The notes under the pieces were generated by a model that was given only the letters and a program-made list of their open reading frames with translations, was not told where the DNA came from and did not search any database. The translations under genes and the position numbers were made by a program. From Aquatica leii (Eukaryota > Arthropoda > Insecta > Coleoptera > Lampyridae): a stretch of DNA of 64,000 bases. The stretch is from the NCBI GenBank assembly GCA_035610365.1, contig CM069432.1, positions 13,144,001 through 13,208,000 on the forward strand, given 5' to 3'. Below, in pieces: positions 44,666 to 54,676 of the stretch (positions are counted from its first letter, which is position 1; each line of letters begins with the position of its first letter).

Positions 44666-45113
44666 TGTTGCGTATTTATTTATTAAAAACTAATTTATTT
44701 AAACTATTAAAAATTATGTTTACTTATTCTAGAAATATGTACACTTTTTAAATTAACCGAACTAATTAAATGTAGTAATATTTAATAAAAACACTTATAC
44801 TATAATTTATATCACTTACAAGAAGATAAGATAACGTCCTCGGATAGCCTCACACTTGTTTACACTAATAATCACGTACACGATTATTCTCGGTATATAT
44901 ATGTAGACACACGCGTGCTAACGATTTATTTACACTTGATAATCTTCTTAACACTGCTGCATTCACATTCCAGCAATAACTGACCTACGATTTCCATCTT
45001 CGGCATTTATAGACATCGGCGAATCCTTCTAGAGCGTTCCCTACTTTTCGCTATATCTTCTAGACAGCTTCTAGAAGGCTCTTGCATTTGTAAATAATTT
45101 CTCGAACGTTTCA
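44666..45113 (-). repeat. Gypsy copy C 3' LTR
   Basis: TGTTGCGTATTTATT ... CGAACGTTTCA on the plus strand. Shares TATA, initiator and TTCTAGAAG blocks with the 5' LTR. Confidence 0.92.
44978..45113 (-). promoter_or_regulatory. LTR promoter with heat-shock-like elements (3' LTR)
   Basis: On the minus strand: TTCGAGAA and TTCTAGAA near the LTR edge, TATAAAT starting at 45011 and TCAGTT at 44983-44978, start base 44981, exactly 30 bp from the TATA. The same layout as in copy B despite sequence change between them. Confidence 0.6.
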
Positions 45114-45180
45114 CTGCCCCGTTCTTAGGACTGTTCTGTCCCAGAACAGGAGACTGGATGCGACACCGGAAAAAAGGATC

Positions 45181-45237
45181 GTGGCGATAGCGGCAGCTTC
45201 CTCCATTTCGGCAACTTCCTTGATCATAAAAGTAACA
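45181..45237 (-). pseudogene. CCCH zinc finger of Gypsy Pol
   Basis: Cysteines and histidine in CX7CX5CX3H spacing (CYFYDQGSCRNGGSCRYRH), resembling the muscleblind-type RNA-binding finger. It follows the macrodomain by about 15 residues. In copy C a TAG interrupts the frame at about 45253, where copy B has CAG. The finger sequence is well preserved beyond the stop. CCCH fingers of this spacing usually bind single-stranded RNA; the role here is unknown. Confidence 0.75.
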
Positions 45238-45252
45238 GTCAATGGACTTTTC

Positions 45253-45660
45253 CTAACCCAATATTCTCCTTGGTTGGTAACTACAGACCAACACTTGAAT
45301 GCCTGTTCCTCGGAAGACGACCTCCAACATGTTTCGAACTATCCTCCAATTCAGTTGATCTAAGCCACAACCAAGCTTGGGTACTGCCAATTTCTTAACA
45401 TGATGGATCTCCATTTCTCTCTTGAGACTCCATAATGTTCGCCACAGATCTTTGTATGACGGCTTGACACGTGAGTATTTCTTGGTGACCAGATAGAAAA
45501 CGAAGCGTCCGTCACCACGTAGTCCTAAAACCTTTAAGACTGCCGGTTGCTGTCTTCGTAAATCATCTAGCTGCCCAAACTTCTTTTTAAACACGACTGC
45601 AACCCCTTTGGACATGTCAAGGTCCTCGCACGCGCAATGTGCGATGGCGTAATCTTTTTG
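45253..45660 (-). CDS. Macrodomain (TARG1/OARD1-like) at the Gypsy Pol C-terminus
   Basis: After the integrase the same frame continues with a domain of about 123 residues that resembles the TARG1/OARD1 (C6orf130) macrodomains, which bind ADP-ribose and remove it from Asp/Glu side chains. Visible landmarks in order: AIAHCACEDLDMSKGVAVVF, FKKKFGQLDDLRRQQ, GDGRFVFYLVTKKYS, KPSYKDLW, KLAVPKLGCGLDQLNW and EVVFRGTGIQVLV. The lysine after YLVT and the aspartate of GCGLD, equivalents of the TARG1 catalytic Lys/Asp pair, are both present. The domain is uninterrupted here. Homology is inferred from motif order; a profile search should confirm it. Confidence 0.8.
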   Translation of the reverse strand, partial: QKDYAIAHCACEDLDMSKGVAVVFKKKFGQLDDLRRQQPAVLKVLGLRGDGRFVFYLVTKKYSRVKPSYKDLWRTLWSLKREMEIHHVKKLAVPKLGCGLDQLNWRIVRNMLEVVFRGTGIQVLVCSYQPRRILG

Positions 45661-46569
45661 TGTCTGGAACAGGTCTTGTGGTTCCTCGGTGGTAACTCCG
45701 AACCTAGCTTTTCCAGAACCTCCGTATAAGTTCATAAACTTTTCGAACTCCATTTCTTCGATTGGATTCCTGGTTCTGCTACTTATTACTCTGGTTCGGA
45801 CCTGAACTTGCGGATTGTGGTTATCGCCAGCAAACGGGGCTAGACGATCGACGTGGACCACTTTTGGCTTGCCTCTGGGCGGTTTTCGGATGCGGTATAT
45901 AACGTCGTTAATACGCTGCACGACTTCATAGGGGCCCTCCCATTGCCTTTGCAGCTTCGGCGACAAACCACGTCTCCGTTGAGGGTTATACAACCAGACC
46001 ATATCGCCAGGTTGAAACCCACCATTTTGCGCCTTTACGTCATATCTTGTTTTCATCCTGTCGCTGGCAATTTGTGTGTTTTTACGAACCTCTTCATGTA
46101 CTTCGTCTAGCCTCTTTGCCAGCTTGCTGACGTAATCTTCTCCAGCGACTTCCACTTCCGGTCTTCGGCCAAATTGAAGGTCGCATGGCAATCGTATTTC
46201 ACGACCGAGCATTACACAGGATGGTGTTTGGCCTGTGCTTTCGTGAACGGATGATCGGTATGCCATTAAGAAAAGGTGCAAGTACTGATCCCAGTCTCTT
46301 TGGTGTTCAGACACTACCTTGGCTAAGTACTTGCCCATTGTTCGATTCATCCGTTCAACCATGCCGTCAGATTGAGGATGAAGAGGCGTTGTCCTAGTCT
46401 TTTTAATTCCTAACAGTCGGCAAACTTCTTGAAACAGCCCAGACTCAAAATAGCGCCTTGATCGGAGTGTAATTCCAACGGAACTCCAAACCGGCAGAAA
46501 AACTCCTTTACTAATACGTCTGCGACTGTAGCTGCTTCCTGGTTGGGTATGGCGTAAGCCTCCGTCCAT
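45661..46569 (-). pseudogene. Gypsy copy C integrase core and C-terminus
   Basis: Second part of the integrase after a 1-base frameshift near 46450: FESGLFQEVCRLLGIKKTR, HPQSDGMVERMNRTMG with the catalytic Glu, YRSSVHESTGQTPSCVMLGR, and a GPY/F module (RQWEGPYEVVQRINDVIYRI) near 45930. It runs without a stop directly into the macrodomain, so the fusion is a single polypeptide in this frame. A DLFQTQKDYAIAHC stretch forms the join. Confidence 0.88.
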
Positions 46570-48128
46570 TTCGTGAAATAATCCATCGCCACCAGGATGT
46601 ATTTATTTCCCGAATCAGATTCTGGGAACGGCCCTGCGATGTCAATCGCTACTCTTTCCAAAGGGCTTCCTACGTTGTATTGTTTCATGGGTGCTTTGCG
46701 CTTTCTCGCTGGACCATTTCCTGAAGCGCAGACTATGCATTTACGGCACCATTTCATGACGTCCTCTTTGCAATTCATCCAGTAGAATCGTTCTCGCACT
46801 TTAACCAACGTCTTCTTAATGCTAAAGTGTCCTCCTGATGTCCCATCGTGGAGATGCTTCAACACTTCTGTTACCCTCCTCTTTGGCACTACCAGCTGTA
46901 GTCTGTTTCCCGTGCCCTCGGCACTTTCTAGGGATCGCTTAAGAAGACCGTCTTCTACTATCAAGGAGTCCCACTGCGCCCAGTACGCTTTGATATTTCT
47001 GCCCAAAGCACTTACTTCCTCCCAGGTTGGTCGTCGGCCGCTGTCTTTCCAGTCGAGGAGTTGTCTTATTTCAGGATTGTCTTCTTGTTCGCGACGTAAC
47101 TGCTCAGGTTCCCACTCATCATCAACCATAGCAGTTCTCCGGAGACATTCGACTTTTTCTTCCAGTCGCGAACAATGGCTGCAGTCCGCCGGACATGGTC
47201 TTCTGGACAAGGCATCAGCGTTTCGATGACTGCTTCCGGCACGGTGTTCTGTGTCATAGTCATACTCTTGCAGTCTCTCGATCCATCTTGCTACTTGTCC
47301 TTCTGGGTTACGGAACTGCAGTAGCCATTTTAAGGCGGCGTGGTCTGTTCTCAGTAAGAATTTTCGTCCATACAAATACTTGTAGAAATGTTCGATGGAC
47401 TTAACGACTGCTAACAGCTCCCTCCTAGTCACGCAATAATTTCTTTCTGGCCTAGACAAAACCTTGCTAAAGTACGCGATAACCTTTTCTTGTCCATCTT
47501 GAACCTGCGAAAGGACCGCGCCTATGGCCATATTGCTTGCGTCGGTATCCAAAACAAACTTTCCATCTTCTCGTGGATAACTCAAAATCGGCGAAGTGAC
47601 TAGGGCCTGTTTTAGTTGATTAAAAGAATTTTCGCAGTCTTCATTCCATCTAAATTCTGTTTTTTCTTCGGTTAGTTTTGTCAATGGTTTGGCAATATTG
47701 GCAAATCCGGGGACAAATTTTCTATAATAAGTGCACAACCCAAGGAAACTTCGGACCTGATGTTTGTCGATTGGTCTTGGCCATGCTTGCACTGCTCGGA
47801 TTTTGTCTGGGTCAGCCCTTACTCCATCTCTAGATACGACGTGGCCAAGGTATTGCACTTCCTTCTTAAATACGTGACACTTCTTTGGGCTCGGTTTAAG
47901 GTTAGCCCCACGTAATCGCTGGAACACTTCCTTCAAGTTGTTCAAGTGTTCTTCAAACGACCTTCCAACCACGATCACGTCGTCCAGGTAAACCAAGCAC
48001 GTCTTCCAAGACAATCCGCGCAAGATGGTCTCCATCAAACGCTCGAACGTTGCAGGAGCGTTACACAGGCCGAAGGGCATTACAGTGAACTGCCACAAAC
48101 CAGTTCCGATCGTAAAGCTGTTTTTCAC
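46410..48128 (-). pseudogene. Gypsy copy C reverse transcriptase palm, RNase H, integrase N-terminus
   Basis: A 572-codon open frame. Reverse transcriptase with TCLVYLDDVIVVGR near 47990; connection with FLGLCTYYRKFVPGF; RNase H with VLDTDASNMAIGAVLSQ and LRTDHAALKWLL; integrase H2C2 domain (HDGTSGGHFSIKK ... CRKCIVCASG) near 46860-46725; core start IDIAGPFPESDSGNKYIL and LHSDQG. One-base losses near 48120 (an A-run) and 46450 separate it from the adjoining frames. Catalytic residues look intact. Confidence 0.9.
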
Positions 48129-48858
48129 GATCCTTGGGTTCTAATTCTACCTGCCAGTATCCACTCTTTAAATCTAACGTAGAAAACCACTGGGATCCTG
48201 ACAGGGTGTCTAGCGTATCGTCAATTCTGGGTAAAGGGTAGCTGTCCTTTTTGGTCACGTCGTTTAGCTGTCTGTAGTCTACGCAAAACCTCGTTGATCC
48301 ATCCTTCTTCTTTACGAGTACCACTGGTGATGCCCATGGGCTACTTGAAGGTTCAATCACGCCTTCCCTCTCCATATCCGTAATTATTTGTTCGGCTTCT
48401 TCTCTTTTCGCCAAAGGAAGCCTGCGTGGATGTTGTCGTATCGGCCGAGCGTCTCCGGTATTAATTTTATGTTTCACCACGTTAGTTCTTCCTTTGGAGC
48501 CACTCTCCAGCGCGAACACATCTTGGTACTCTTGGATCAACACTTTAACTTTAGCCAGCTGGTCTTGGCTGAGGTTTTGGCATTTGGTGGTAAGAATGTC
48601 CAATAGATGTTGTGGACACTTTTTCGGCGACGTATCTTCGTTCGACTTCACGCATCTCACAATTTGTGATACTGGCGTGCATTGGCCTACCACGGTCTTC
48701 TTTTTCAACGTTACAGGATCTGAATTGATGTTTAAGATCCTTACTGGCATCGTGTTCTTTACTCGTACTAAAGTTCTGCCAACGAGTAGTCCCTTTTCAA
48801 CTAAGCCGTCCTCTATTGGTTTAATCGCGCGTATGTAACCTTTTCCGGAGACTACCAT
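48061..48858 (-). pseudogene. Gypsy copy C linker and reverse transcriptase fingers
   Basis: Reads KGYIRAIKPIEDGLVEKGLL, a CPQHLLDILTTKCQNLS spacer, VVKHKINTGDARPIRQHPRR, then reverse transcriptase fingers with GVIEPSSSPWASPVVLVKKK, TRFCVDYRQLND and DLKSGYWQVELEP. It is broken from the protease frame near 48850 and from the palm frame near 48120, each by a single-base change. Confidence 0.88.
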
Positions 48859-49690
48859 CCAGGCGTGCCATCACCACACTTTCAGTCCTTGCAGGCAGAG
48901 TCACGTCTTCACTCAATAAAACTCGCACGGCTGCCTTCTCTGACGATTGAAAAGGAATTTCTTCATTGTCGATCTTCAGGACATCGTTCTTCATATCCAA
49001 ATGGAACCCGTACTTCTTTATCACGTCCATTCCCAGGATAACTTCTTCCGTGATGTCGGCTACCAGTACTTGATGGTCGAGTACTCCATTTCCCAAACCA
49101 ATGGTTACTTTGACTTGTCCGTGAGTAGGTATTTCGTCGCCCGTCGCCGTTCGAAGTCGTACTGTTACTGGTGATGTCTTCTCGTTTTCCAATAAGATGT
49201 CAGGACGAATGATGGTCTTCGTCGCTCCCGTGTCAATCAGTAACTGGACGCTTCTCCCATTGATCTTGCCATCGAGATAAATGCTATGCAATTGCTCTCT
49301 AGGCGATGCCATTTGGATTGTAATCTCCGGAGTCTGACTAGATGAGATTACTTTTTGTCTCTTTTGCTCGCCTCGTTCCAAATTATCGAGCGCTCTTCTT
49401 GTCCTCTTGTTAGGTTTAGTACGATGCGTTCGTACATGGCCTATTTCATCGCAGTTCAAAGCTGTCACTCCTCTTTCTCGAAGTATTCGTCGCGCTATCT
49501 CCTCGATGCTTTCCAGTGTCTGCGCGGGTACTTCTGTAGCACAGCAGAGTCTATGACCATCTCGTTGCGATGCTTGTTTTGCTGCTTCAAACTCCAAAGC
49601 ATGCACCAAAGCGTCATCCAATGTCTTCGGTCGAGCTAACCGGAGAGCCTGCTGCGTTTCGTTGTCTCGGAGGCCATCTACAAAGGTTTG
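48821..49690 (-). pseudogene. Gypsy copy C gag C-terminus and protease
   Basis: Starts in the gag tail (LDDALVHALEFEAAKQAS), passes a degenerate zinc knuckle (CDEIGH without the other cysteines), and encodes a retropepsin-type protease with LLIDTGATKTIIRPD (Asp at about 49234) and a flap/core ILGMDVIKKYGF. The gag end is out of frame with the main gag because 7 bases seen in copy B are missing near 49690. The end is shifted relative to the next frame near 48850. Confidence 0.87.
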
Positions 49691-50604
49691 AACTGCTCCA
49701 AGAAGGTATCTGGTGCTGTAGGATACGCAAGCCGTGTTAGTCTGGCGATGTCAGCCTCAAACTCTTGAAGACTTTCGGCAGCTTTTTGAACCCGACTTTT
49801 AATTTGAGCCTGGTATACTTGTTGAAGATAGGCATCCCCATATCTCATTTCTAATCGTGATATTAAGAGTTCGTAATTTTCTTGCAGGTGGTCCGGAACA
49901 GTTTGTAAAATTCCAAGCGCTTCTCCACGTAAGGACACTATTAAAGACGTCGCTTTCTGCTTGTTGCTCCAACCATTAGCAGTAGCTGCGGCTTCAAACT
50001 GCTTGTAGTAGGTTGACCATGGAACTTTACCATCAAAATTCGGTGGTACAACTTTGAACTTGTGAGTGTTTTCTTCTCGATGGTTCATTATTAAATCTTC
50101 ACTCGTGACGCTTCCTTCACCGTGACAATTCATTTGGGTCATTCTTTCTTCAAGCAGTTGTATTCTTTCTCTCAATTTTTTCTCTAGCTTGTCTTCTATG
50201 GTTCTTGAATTTTCTTTTAACTTCTCTTCTAATTTGTCTTGTACTTCTTCTATTATGTCATTCACAGAATCGCAAATTTCTTCTTTTAAGTTCAACATGT
50301 CTGCTTGGGTTTCCTCTTGAACAATTTTAATTTGATTTTCTATGCTCGTTCGTATTTCTTCTTTTAAACTTCTAGAATTTTCCAACAACTTTTCTTCCAT
50401 TTTTCTAGAATTTTCTTCCATTTTCTGAGAATGTTCGGAGAGTTTTTCTTCAATTTTCTGTGAATTTTCGTAAAACTTTTCCTCTATTTTCTGCGAATTT
50501 TCTTCCATTTTTCTGTTCATCGATTCTTGACCATTTTTTATCGATTCAAGAAATTCAAATAGTTTTGCATCCATTTTAACTGTTTGCAAACGCGTCACCG
50601 GCAT
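49678..50604 (-). pseudogene. Gypsy copy C gag with long coiled coil
   Basis: I start at the ATG at 50604 (MPVTRLQTVK). Residues about 20-150 form a coiled coil of near-repeats (NSQKIEEK, NSRKMEEK, NSRTIEDK) spaced by 11 residues in part, followed by the gag core: FKVVPPNFDGKVPWSTYYKQF, KATSLIVSLRGEALGIL and YGDAYLQQVYQAQIKSR. It ends at a stop at 49678 caused by the 7-base loss. An unusually long coiled-coil N-terminus for an insect Gypsy gag; it probably drives particle assembly. Confidence 0.85.
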
Positions 50605-50916
50605 AAATTTGAATATAACACGAATATAAAATTTAAATACACTACTTTTTAAAATGCAGTTTTTGTATAACACAAAATTTTAATAACGATCCACTTGTTA
50701 ATATTAAACCACGGAAACGACTTTAATTAATATCGCGATCACGCACTTGTTAAAGAAAACGTTTAATAAACACTATTTTATCCTTTATAAATAAACACGC
50801 GTATCGCAAACTTAAAAGTTATTTACGTAATCAATGTTTTTATTACGGGAGCGATATCAAATAACTTAATGGTATTCACACTAATAAAAATCGCGACCTT
50901 CACACCGTGACACCAC
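50605..50916 (-). other. Gypsy copy C leader with primer-binding site
   Basis: Untranslated leader between the 5' LTR and gag. Next to the LTR, the minus strand reads TGGTGTCACGGTGTGAAGG, in the position and form (TGG start) of a tRNA primer-binding site. I do not assign the tRNA. Confidence 0.6.
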
Positions 50917-51359
50917 TGTTGCGTAACTATTTATTAAAATTAATTTATTTAAACGACTAAAAATACGTTTACTTATTCTAGAAATATGTACACTTTTAAA
51001 TTAACCGAACTAATAAAATCTAATAATATTTAATAAAAACACTTACACTAATTTATATCACTTACAAGCAGATAAGATAACGTCTGCGGGTAGCTTCACA
51101 ATTGTTTACACTAATAATCACGTACAAGATTATTCTCGGTATATTTATGTAGACACACACGTGCTAACGATTTATTTCCACTTGATAATCTTCTTAATAC
51201 AGCTGCATTCGCGTTTCGACAATAACTGACCTACGATTTCCATCTTCGGCATTTATAGACATCGGCGAATCCTTCTAGAGCGTTCCCTACTTTTCGCTAT
51301 ATCTTCTAGACAGCTTCTAGAAGGCTCTTGCATTTGTAAATAATTTCTCGAACGTTTCA
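50917..51359 (-). repeat. Gypsy copy C 5' LTR
   Basis: TGTTGCGTAACTATT ... CGAACGTTTCA, 443 bp, partner of 44666-45113 with scattered differences and small indels. Confidence 0.92.
51224..51359 (-). promoter_or_regulatory. Active-position LTR promoter of Gypsy copy C
   Basis: On the minus strand TATAAAT starts at 51257 and TCAGTT occupies 51229-51224, with the start base at 51227, again 30 bp from the TATA. TTCTAGAAG and TTCGAGAA repeats lie upstream (51270-51359). This is the promoter that would drive copy C. Confidence 0.6.
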
Positions 51360-52125
51360 ATATTATACAACGAATAATAATAAATTGTTATTCGATTTAT
51401 CTCTACGTACATTCGACTGTCATTTGTAAAAATTTACTGGTTACAATAATACCTAACTTAACCCGTATCTGTACTTACACATAAACGTAATACAAATTTT
51501 GGGCCTAATTTTAAATTTGCATAAGGGCGCCAAAAGTACTAGGCGCAAGCCTGTGGGCATTAGCAATGATAAGATAACAGAATTAGTTACATTTGAAAAA
51601 GTTTTTTGCTTTTGTTGACAATTCTTTATTCACACCCAAACGTATTGTACGTTAATCGTAAAACTAACTAAATATGGACCACACCATAAAAAAACCAAAT
51701 TGCTGAAATAATGCAGTATAGTAGCTACCGTTTGCAATAAAATTCTTGCAGTTTCAACTCGACTTGAACCGCATTTTTATCTTGTTTTAATCATCATTTG
51801 TAGATAATTATTGCTTACATTTATGTTTTTGTTTTACACGTTACGTTTTTTGTAATTGTCGCTTATCACTGTTTTTAATGCACCGTTAGCTATAACTCAA
51901 GTTGAAAAGTTTCGAAGAAACTTGTTATTGTGCATGTTCTTCTATGTAAACGTTTCATCTGCTATATTTTTTTACTGTTTTTTTCTGAAATTTAAATATA
52001 ATTTCGGCTTCGTTGTCACAATCTAACGTGTAAGTATTATTTTAAAATAAACAAAATGTGTATGATTTATTAAGTTTATTTATAAATTTTTTGTTTCGGA
52101 AAGAAAGTTACTGTTTTTGGAAACG
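51360..52125. other. Intergenic region upstream of COQ3
   Basis: AT-rich, with no clear gene. It should hold the COQ3 promoter and possibly an upstream exon encoding the mitochondrial presequence, but I could not identify either. Confidence 0.4.
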
Positions 52126-53038
52126 ATGCAAGCAACCGAGGAAAACCATAAGTACGTTGTTAATCAAATTTTTTGTTAATTAAATTATTGTAAAATTTGA
52201 CTTGCAATTATTTGTTATTTAAGGACCTCTACTGTGGATGAAAAAGAAATTGAATATTTTATGAAATTCCCTTGGTGGGGCCAAAATAGATGTTTACATA
52301 CTTTTAATTTACTTCGAGTGCCATTAATTCGAAATGCATTATCTAATATTGTAATAGATTTACAATCGTTCGACAATAAACGTATATTAGAAGTAGGATG
52401 TGGAGGTGCAAAATACAACATATGTTACGTATCTGTTTATTACAAAATTAATTTCTTTAGGAGGAATACTCAGTGAAGAATTAGCAAAGTTTGGAGGCAT
52501 TGTTCATGGAATCGATCCTACTGCAGCAGCTATAGCAGTAGCCAAACAACACGCTACTTCTAACCCACAGCTAACAAATTTAACTTACTCTGTAGAGACA
52601 ATTGAACAACACGCTGCATCTAATTACGAAAAATATGATGTTGTAGTAGCATCTGAAGTTTTGGAGCACGTAACAGAGAAAAAAACGTTTTTGGAACATT
52701 GTGTTAAATGTCTCAAACCTGGGGGTTCAATTTTTATTACAACTTTCAATAAGACTTTTAGATCGTGGATAATGAGCGTAATACTTATACAAGAAATATT
52801 GAATATTATTCCAAGAGGAACTCATTCGTGGGATAAATTTATATCTCCAGATAATGTTTCGGAGATGCTGCGAAAATGTAAAAGTCAGTGTTAAAAAAAT
52901 TATCACATAATTAATATATTTGTTTTAGTACACTGTAAAACAGTGGATGTTAAAGGAATTTACTTTAATTTTGTTAGAATGACCTGGACTCAGTCTACAG
53001 ACGTTTCGACAAATTATTTTTTACACGCCGTTAAATAA
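52126..53038 (+). CDS. COQ3: Ubiquinone biosynthesis O-methyltransferase, mitochondrial (COQ3)
   Basis: SAM-dependent methyltransferase that performs both O-methylations of coenzyme Q synthesis at the matrix face of the inner mitochondrial membrane. Four exons with GT-AG junctions that keep phase: 52126-52151, 52224-52405, 52461-52877, 52929-53038, about 244 codons. Family landmarks: LHTFNLLRVPLIRN, SAM motif I EVGCGGGILSEELAKFG (formed across intron 2), GIDPTAAAIAVAKQH, VVVASEVLEHV, LKPGGSIFITTFNKT, SPDNVSEMLRK, and a C-terminus FVRMTWTQSTDVSTNYFLHA. AATAAA overlaps the stop. The N-terminus (MQATEENHK) does not look like a mitochondrial presequence, so the real start may be in an upstream exon. 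No stops or frameshifts. Confidence 0.9.
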
Positions 53039-53322
53039 ACTTAGTTTAAGTTTTACGCAAATAAAATACCAAATTTTTGGCCAAAATTTTTTTAATTAAT
53101 CTATGTTTCGTCTTTAAGATAATACGTTGTATTTGATTACTTTCTTTATAAACATTTTGTTATTAATTTCTTAAAATGTTTTTATTAAATATTTACGTAC
53201 TCAGCAGGCTCAGTCGCCGTTCGGGCCGGACACTTATTATAATTTTTTTATTCTACCTAGGGGTGGTCCCAATATGGTCCCGGCACCGCGACCTGTAGGT
53301 CTATTGTGCTCCCCGATGTTTT

Positions 53323-53799
53323 CTACCCTTCTAGAATACCTGTATCTTTGACAAAGTCCAGGATTTCAGTAGGGCGTATCTTCGTTACTTCCTCTTGTGT
53401 AATCTTTTCATTTCCAAGTAGGCGTTCCCTGGCCCTTGTGAATGCTTCACAGTGGCAGATGACGTGGTATGAAGTTTCTTTCTCTTCACCACAATCCCTG
53501 CATAACGGGCTATCAGTCAGTCCCATTTTATGCAGGTGTTTGTTTAAACGACAGTGACCTGTCACCATCTCTGTCGCAAGTTTGATCTTCGTCTTACTTA
53601 ACTTTAAGATGGACGTTGCTAAGCCCCCGTCGGGGGTTTCCAGAAAGACCTTAGAATGATCCTGTCCTGGGACTTCCGACCAGTGTCTGCAGTGCTCTTT
53701 CGTGAGTATTGCTTGAATCTCCTGTTTAGCTGTGTTATATGTAATTCCACAAGCCGGTTCAGGACCTATGAGTAGTTTCGCGCTCTCCTTTCCCCCCAC
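53323..53799 (-). pseudogene. LINE ORF2 C-terminal fragment (RNase H end and zinc-finger tail)
   Basis: Begins GGKESAKLLIGPEPACGITY, the end of a Jockey-group RNase H domain, and continues through TEMVTGHCRLNKHLHKMGLT, SPLCRDCGEEKETSYHVICHC (the Cys/His tail) to the ORF stop. It overlaps the end of the DUF4780 frame by 34 bases in a different frame. The junction with ORF1 is a deletion of roughly the whole endonuclease and reverse transcriptase. Confidence 0.8.
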
Positions 53800-54420
53800 T
53801 TCGTCTTGGAGAGGAGTTTAAACGTCACTCTAGTGAGGTTGACGTAGGGACTATGGTTGCAAATAGCCCCCATCTTGTCCCAGGAAGTTTGGTCCATAAG
53901 GACAATCAATGTTTGTCCCTTGCAGTCCTCCTTCCTGTCCACTACACGCCAGTGGCTGGTTGCAACACCAGCATTCTGGATCTCGATCCTTTTCAGAATT
54001 TTTACCGGTTCCACTTGGGTCCCGGAGATCCAGGCGTGTGCTCGCACTGGTTTTGGGAGGTTTTTCGTTTCGAGGAATCGGAGCTTAGCTCCCTTCCACG
54101 GAGCTACTCTACCTAGCTCCGTTCTCAACCAATCCACCGATACCTGGTCTGCGCATGTAATTAGCAGCGCTCCCCCTCGGTGGCGACACTCCGTGAATTT
54201 GGGCGAGATCGCTCCAATGGACAGAGTGTCGATTCTATCGAGAATCCAGGTTTTAATTTGCCCTGTTTCCTCCTCCGACAGCGTGCACTCCAGGTCTTCA
54301 TGGACAAAAGCCATTTTGAAACCTGTTGCTGCTTCGCTGAAAGTTCTGTTGTTTTTTTTGGTTCCAGACTTCACCTTTTTTAACGTACCTCTCTTGGGTG
54401 TGCTGTCGTCAGACCGGTGT
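53766..54420 (-). pseudogene. DUF4780-type ORF1 protein of the LINE
   Basis: Encodes a DUF4780-like domain, found in ORF1 proteins of insect non-LTR elements: GFKMAFVHEDLECTLSEEET, SIGAISPKFTECRHRGGALL, CADQVSVDWLRTELGRVAPW, VRAHAWISGTQVEPVKILKR, WRVVDRKEDCKGQTLIVLMD. Its upstream part (KLSGAARWKLRKAMREPGG at about 54560-54500) is in another frame, separated by a 1-base shift near 54400. Function in retrotransposition (RNA binding) is inferred. Confidence 0.78.
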
Positions 54421-54676
54421 CGCTTTTGCGTCCCAGTCCTAGAGACAGCTTTATTCTGTGAGGTGCTTGGTTGCTCCTCTTTGGGCGAGGTTGCTTAGAT
54501 CCCCCTGGTTCTCTCATCGCCTTTCTTAATTTCCAGCGCGCTGCCCCGGAGAGTTTTTTACGCTCACCAGTACCAGGTGTCCCCGCGGAAGGTTTTGTTT
54601 TTATTTCTACTTGGTCCATATAAGTCCCACGAGCGTTGGAGAAATAAAATGTCCACACGTGCGGTGCCTTCTGCAC
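54380..54676 (-). pseudogene. ORF1 N-terminal basic region of the LINE
   Basis: Basic segment preceding DUF4780, with ERKKLSGAARWKLRKAMREP and GGSKQPRPKRSNQ, typical of these ORF1 proteins. Out of frame with the domain that follows. Confidence 0.65.

Larger units (their letters stand above)
44666..51359 (-). mobile_element. Ty3/Gypsy retrotransposon copy C, structurally complete
   Basis: 6694 bp bracketed by LTRs 44666-45113 and 50917-51359, with the 4-bp duplication ATAT at both outer flanks (44662-44665, 51360-51363). Gene order on the minus strand: gag with long coiled coil, protease, reverse transcriptase, RNase H, integrase, macrodomain, CCCH zinc finger. There is no envelope gene. The LTRs differ at several percent of positions, so it is not recent. 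Four frameshifts (near 49690, 48850, 48120 and 46450) and one stop before the zinc finger disable it. Confidence 0.93.

Noticed and set aside
45253-45660. Macrodomain as evidence of an integrated RNA virus
   Set aside because: It is in the same open frame as a Gypsy integrase, recurs in three copies of one LTR element, and has the TARG1-like motif order rather than a viral replicase context.
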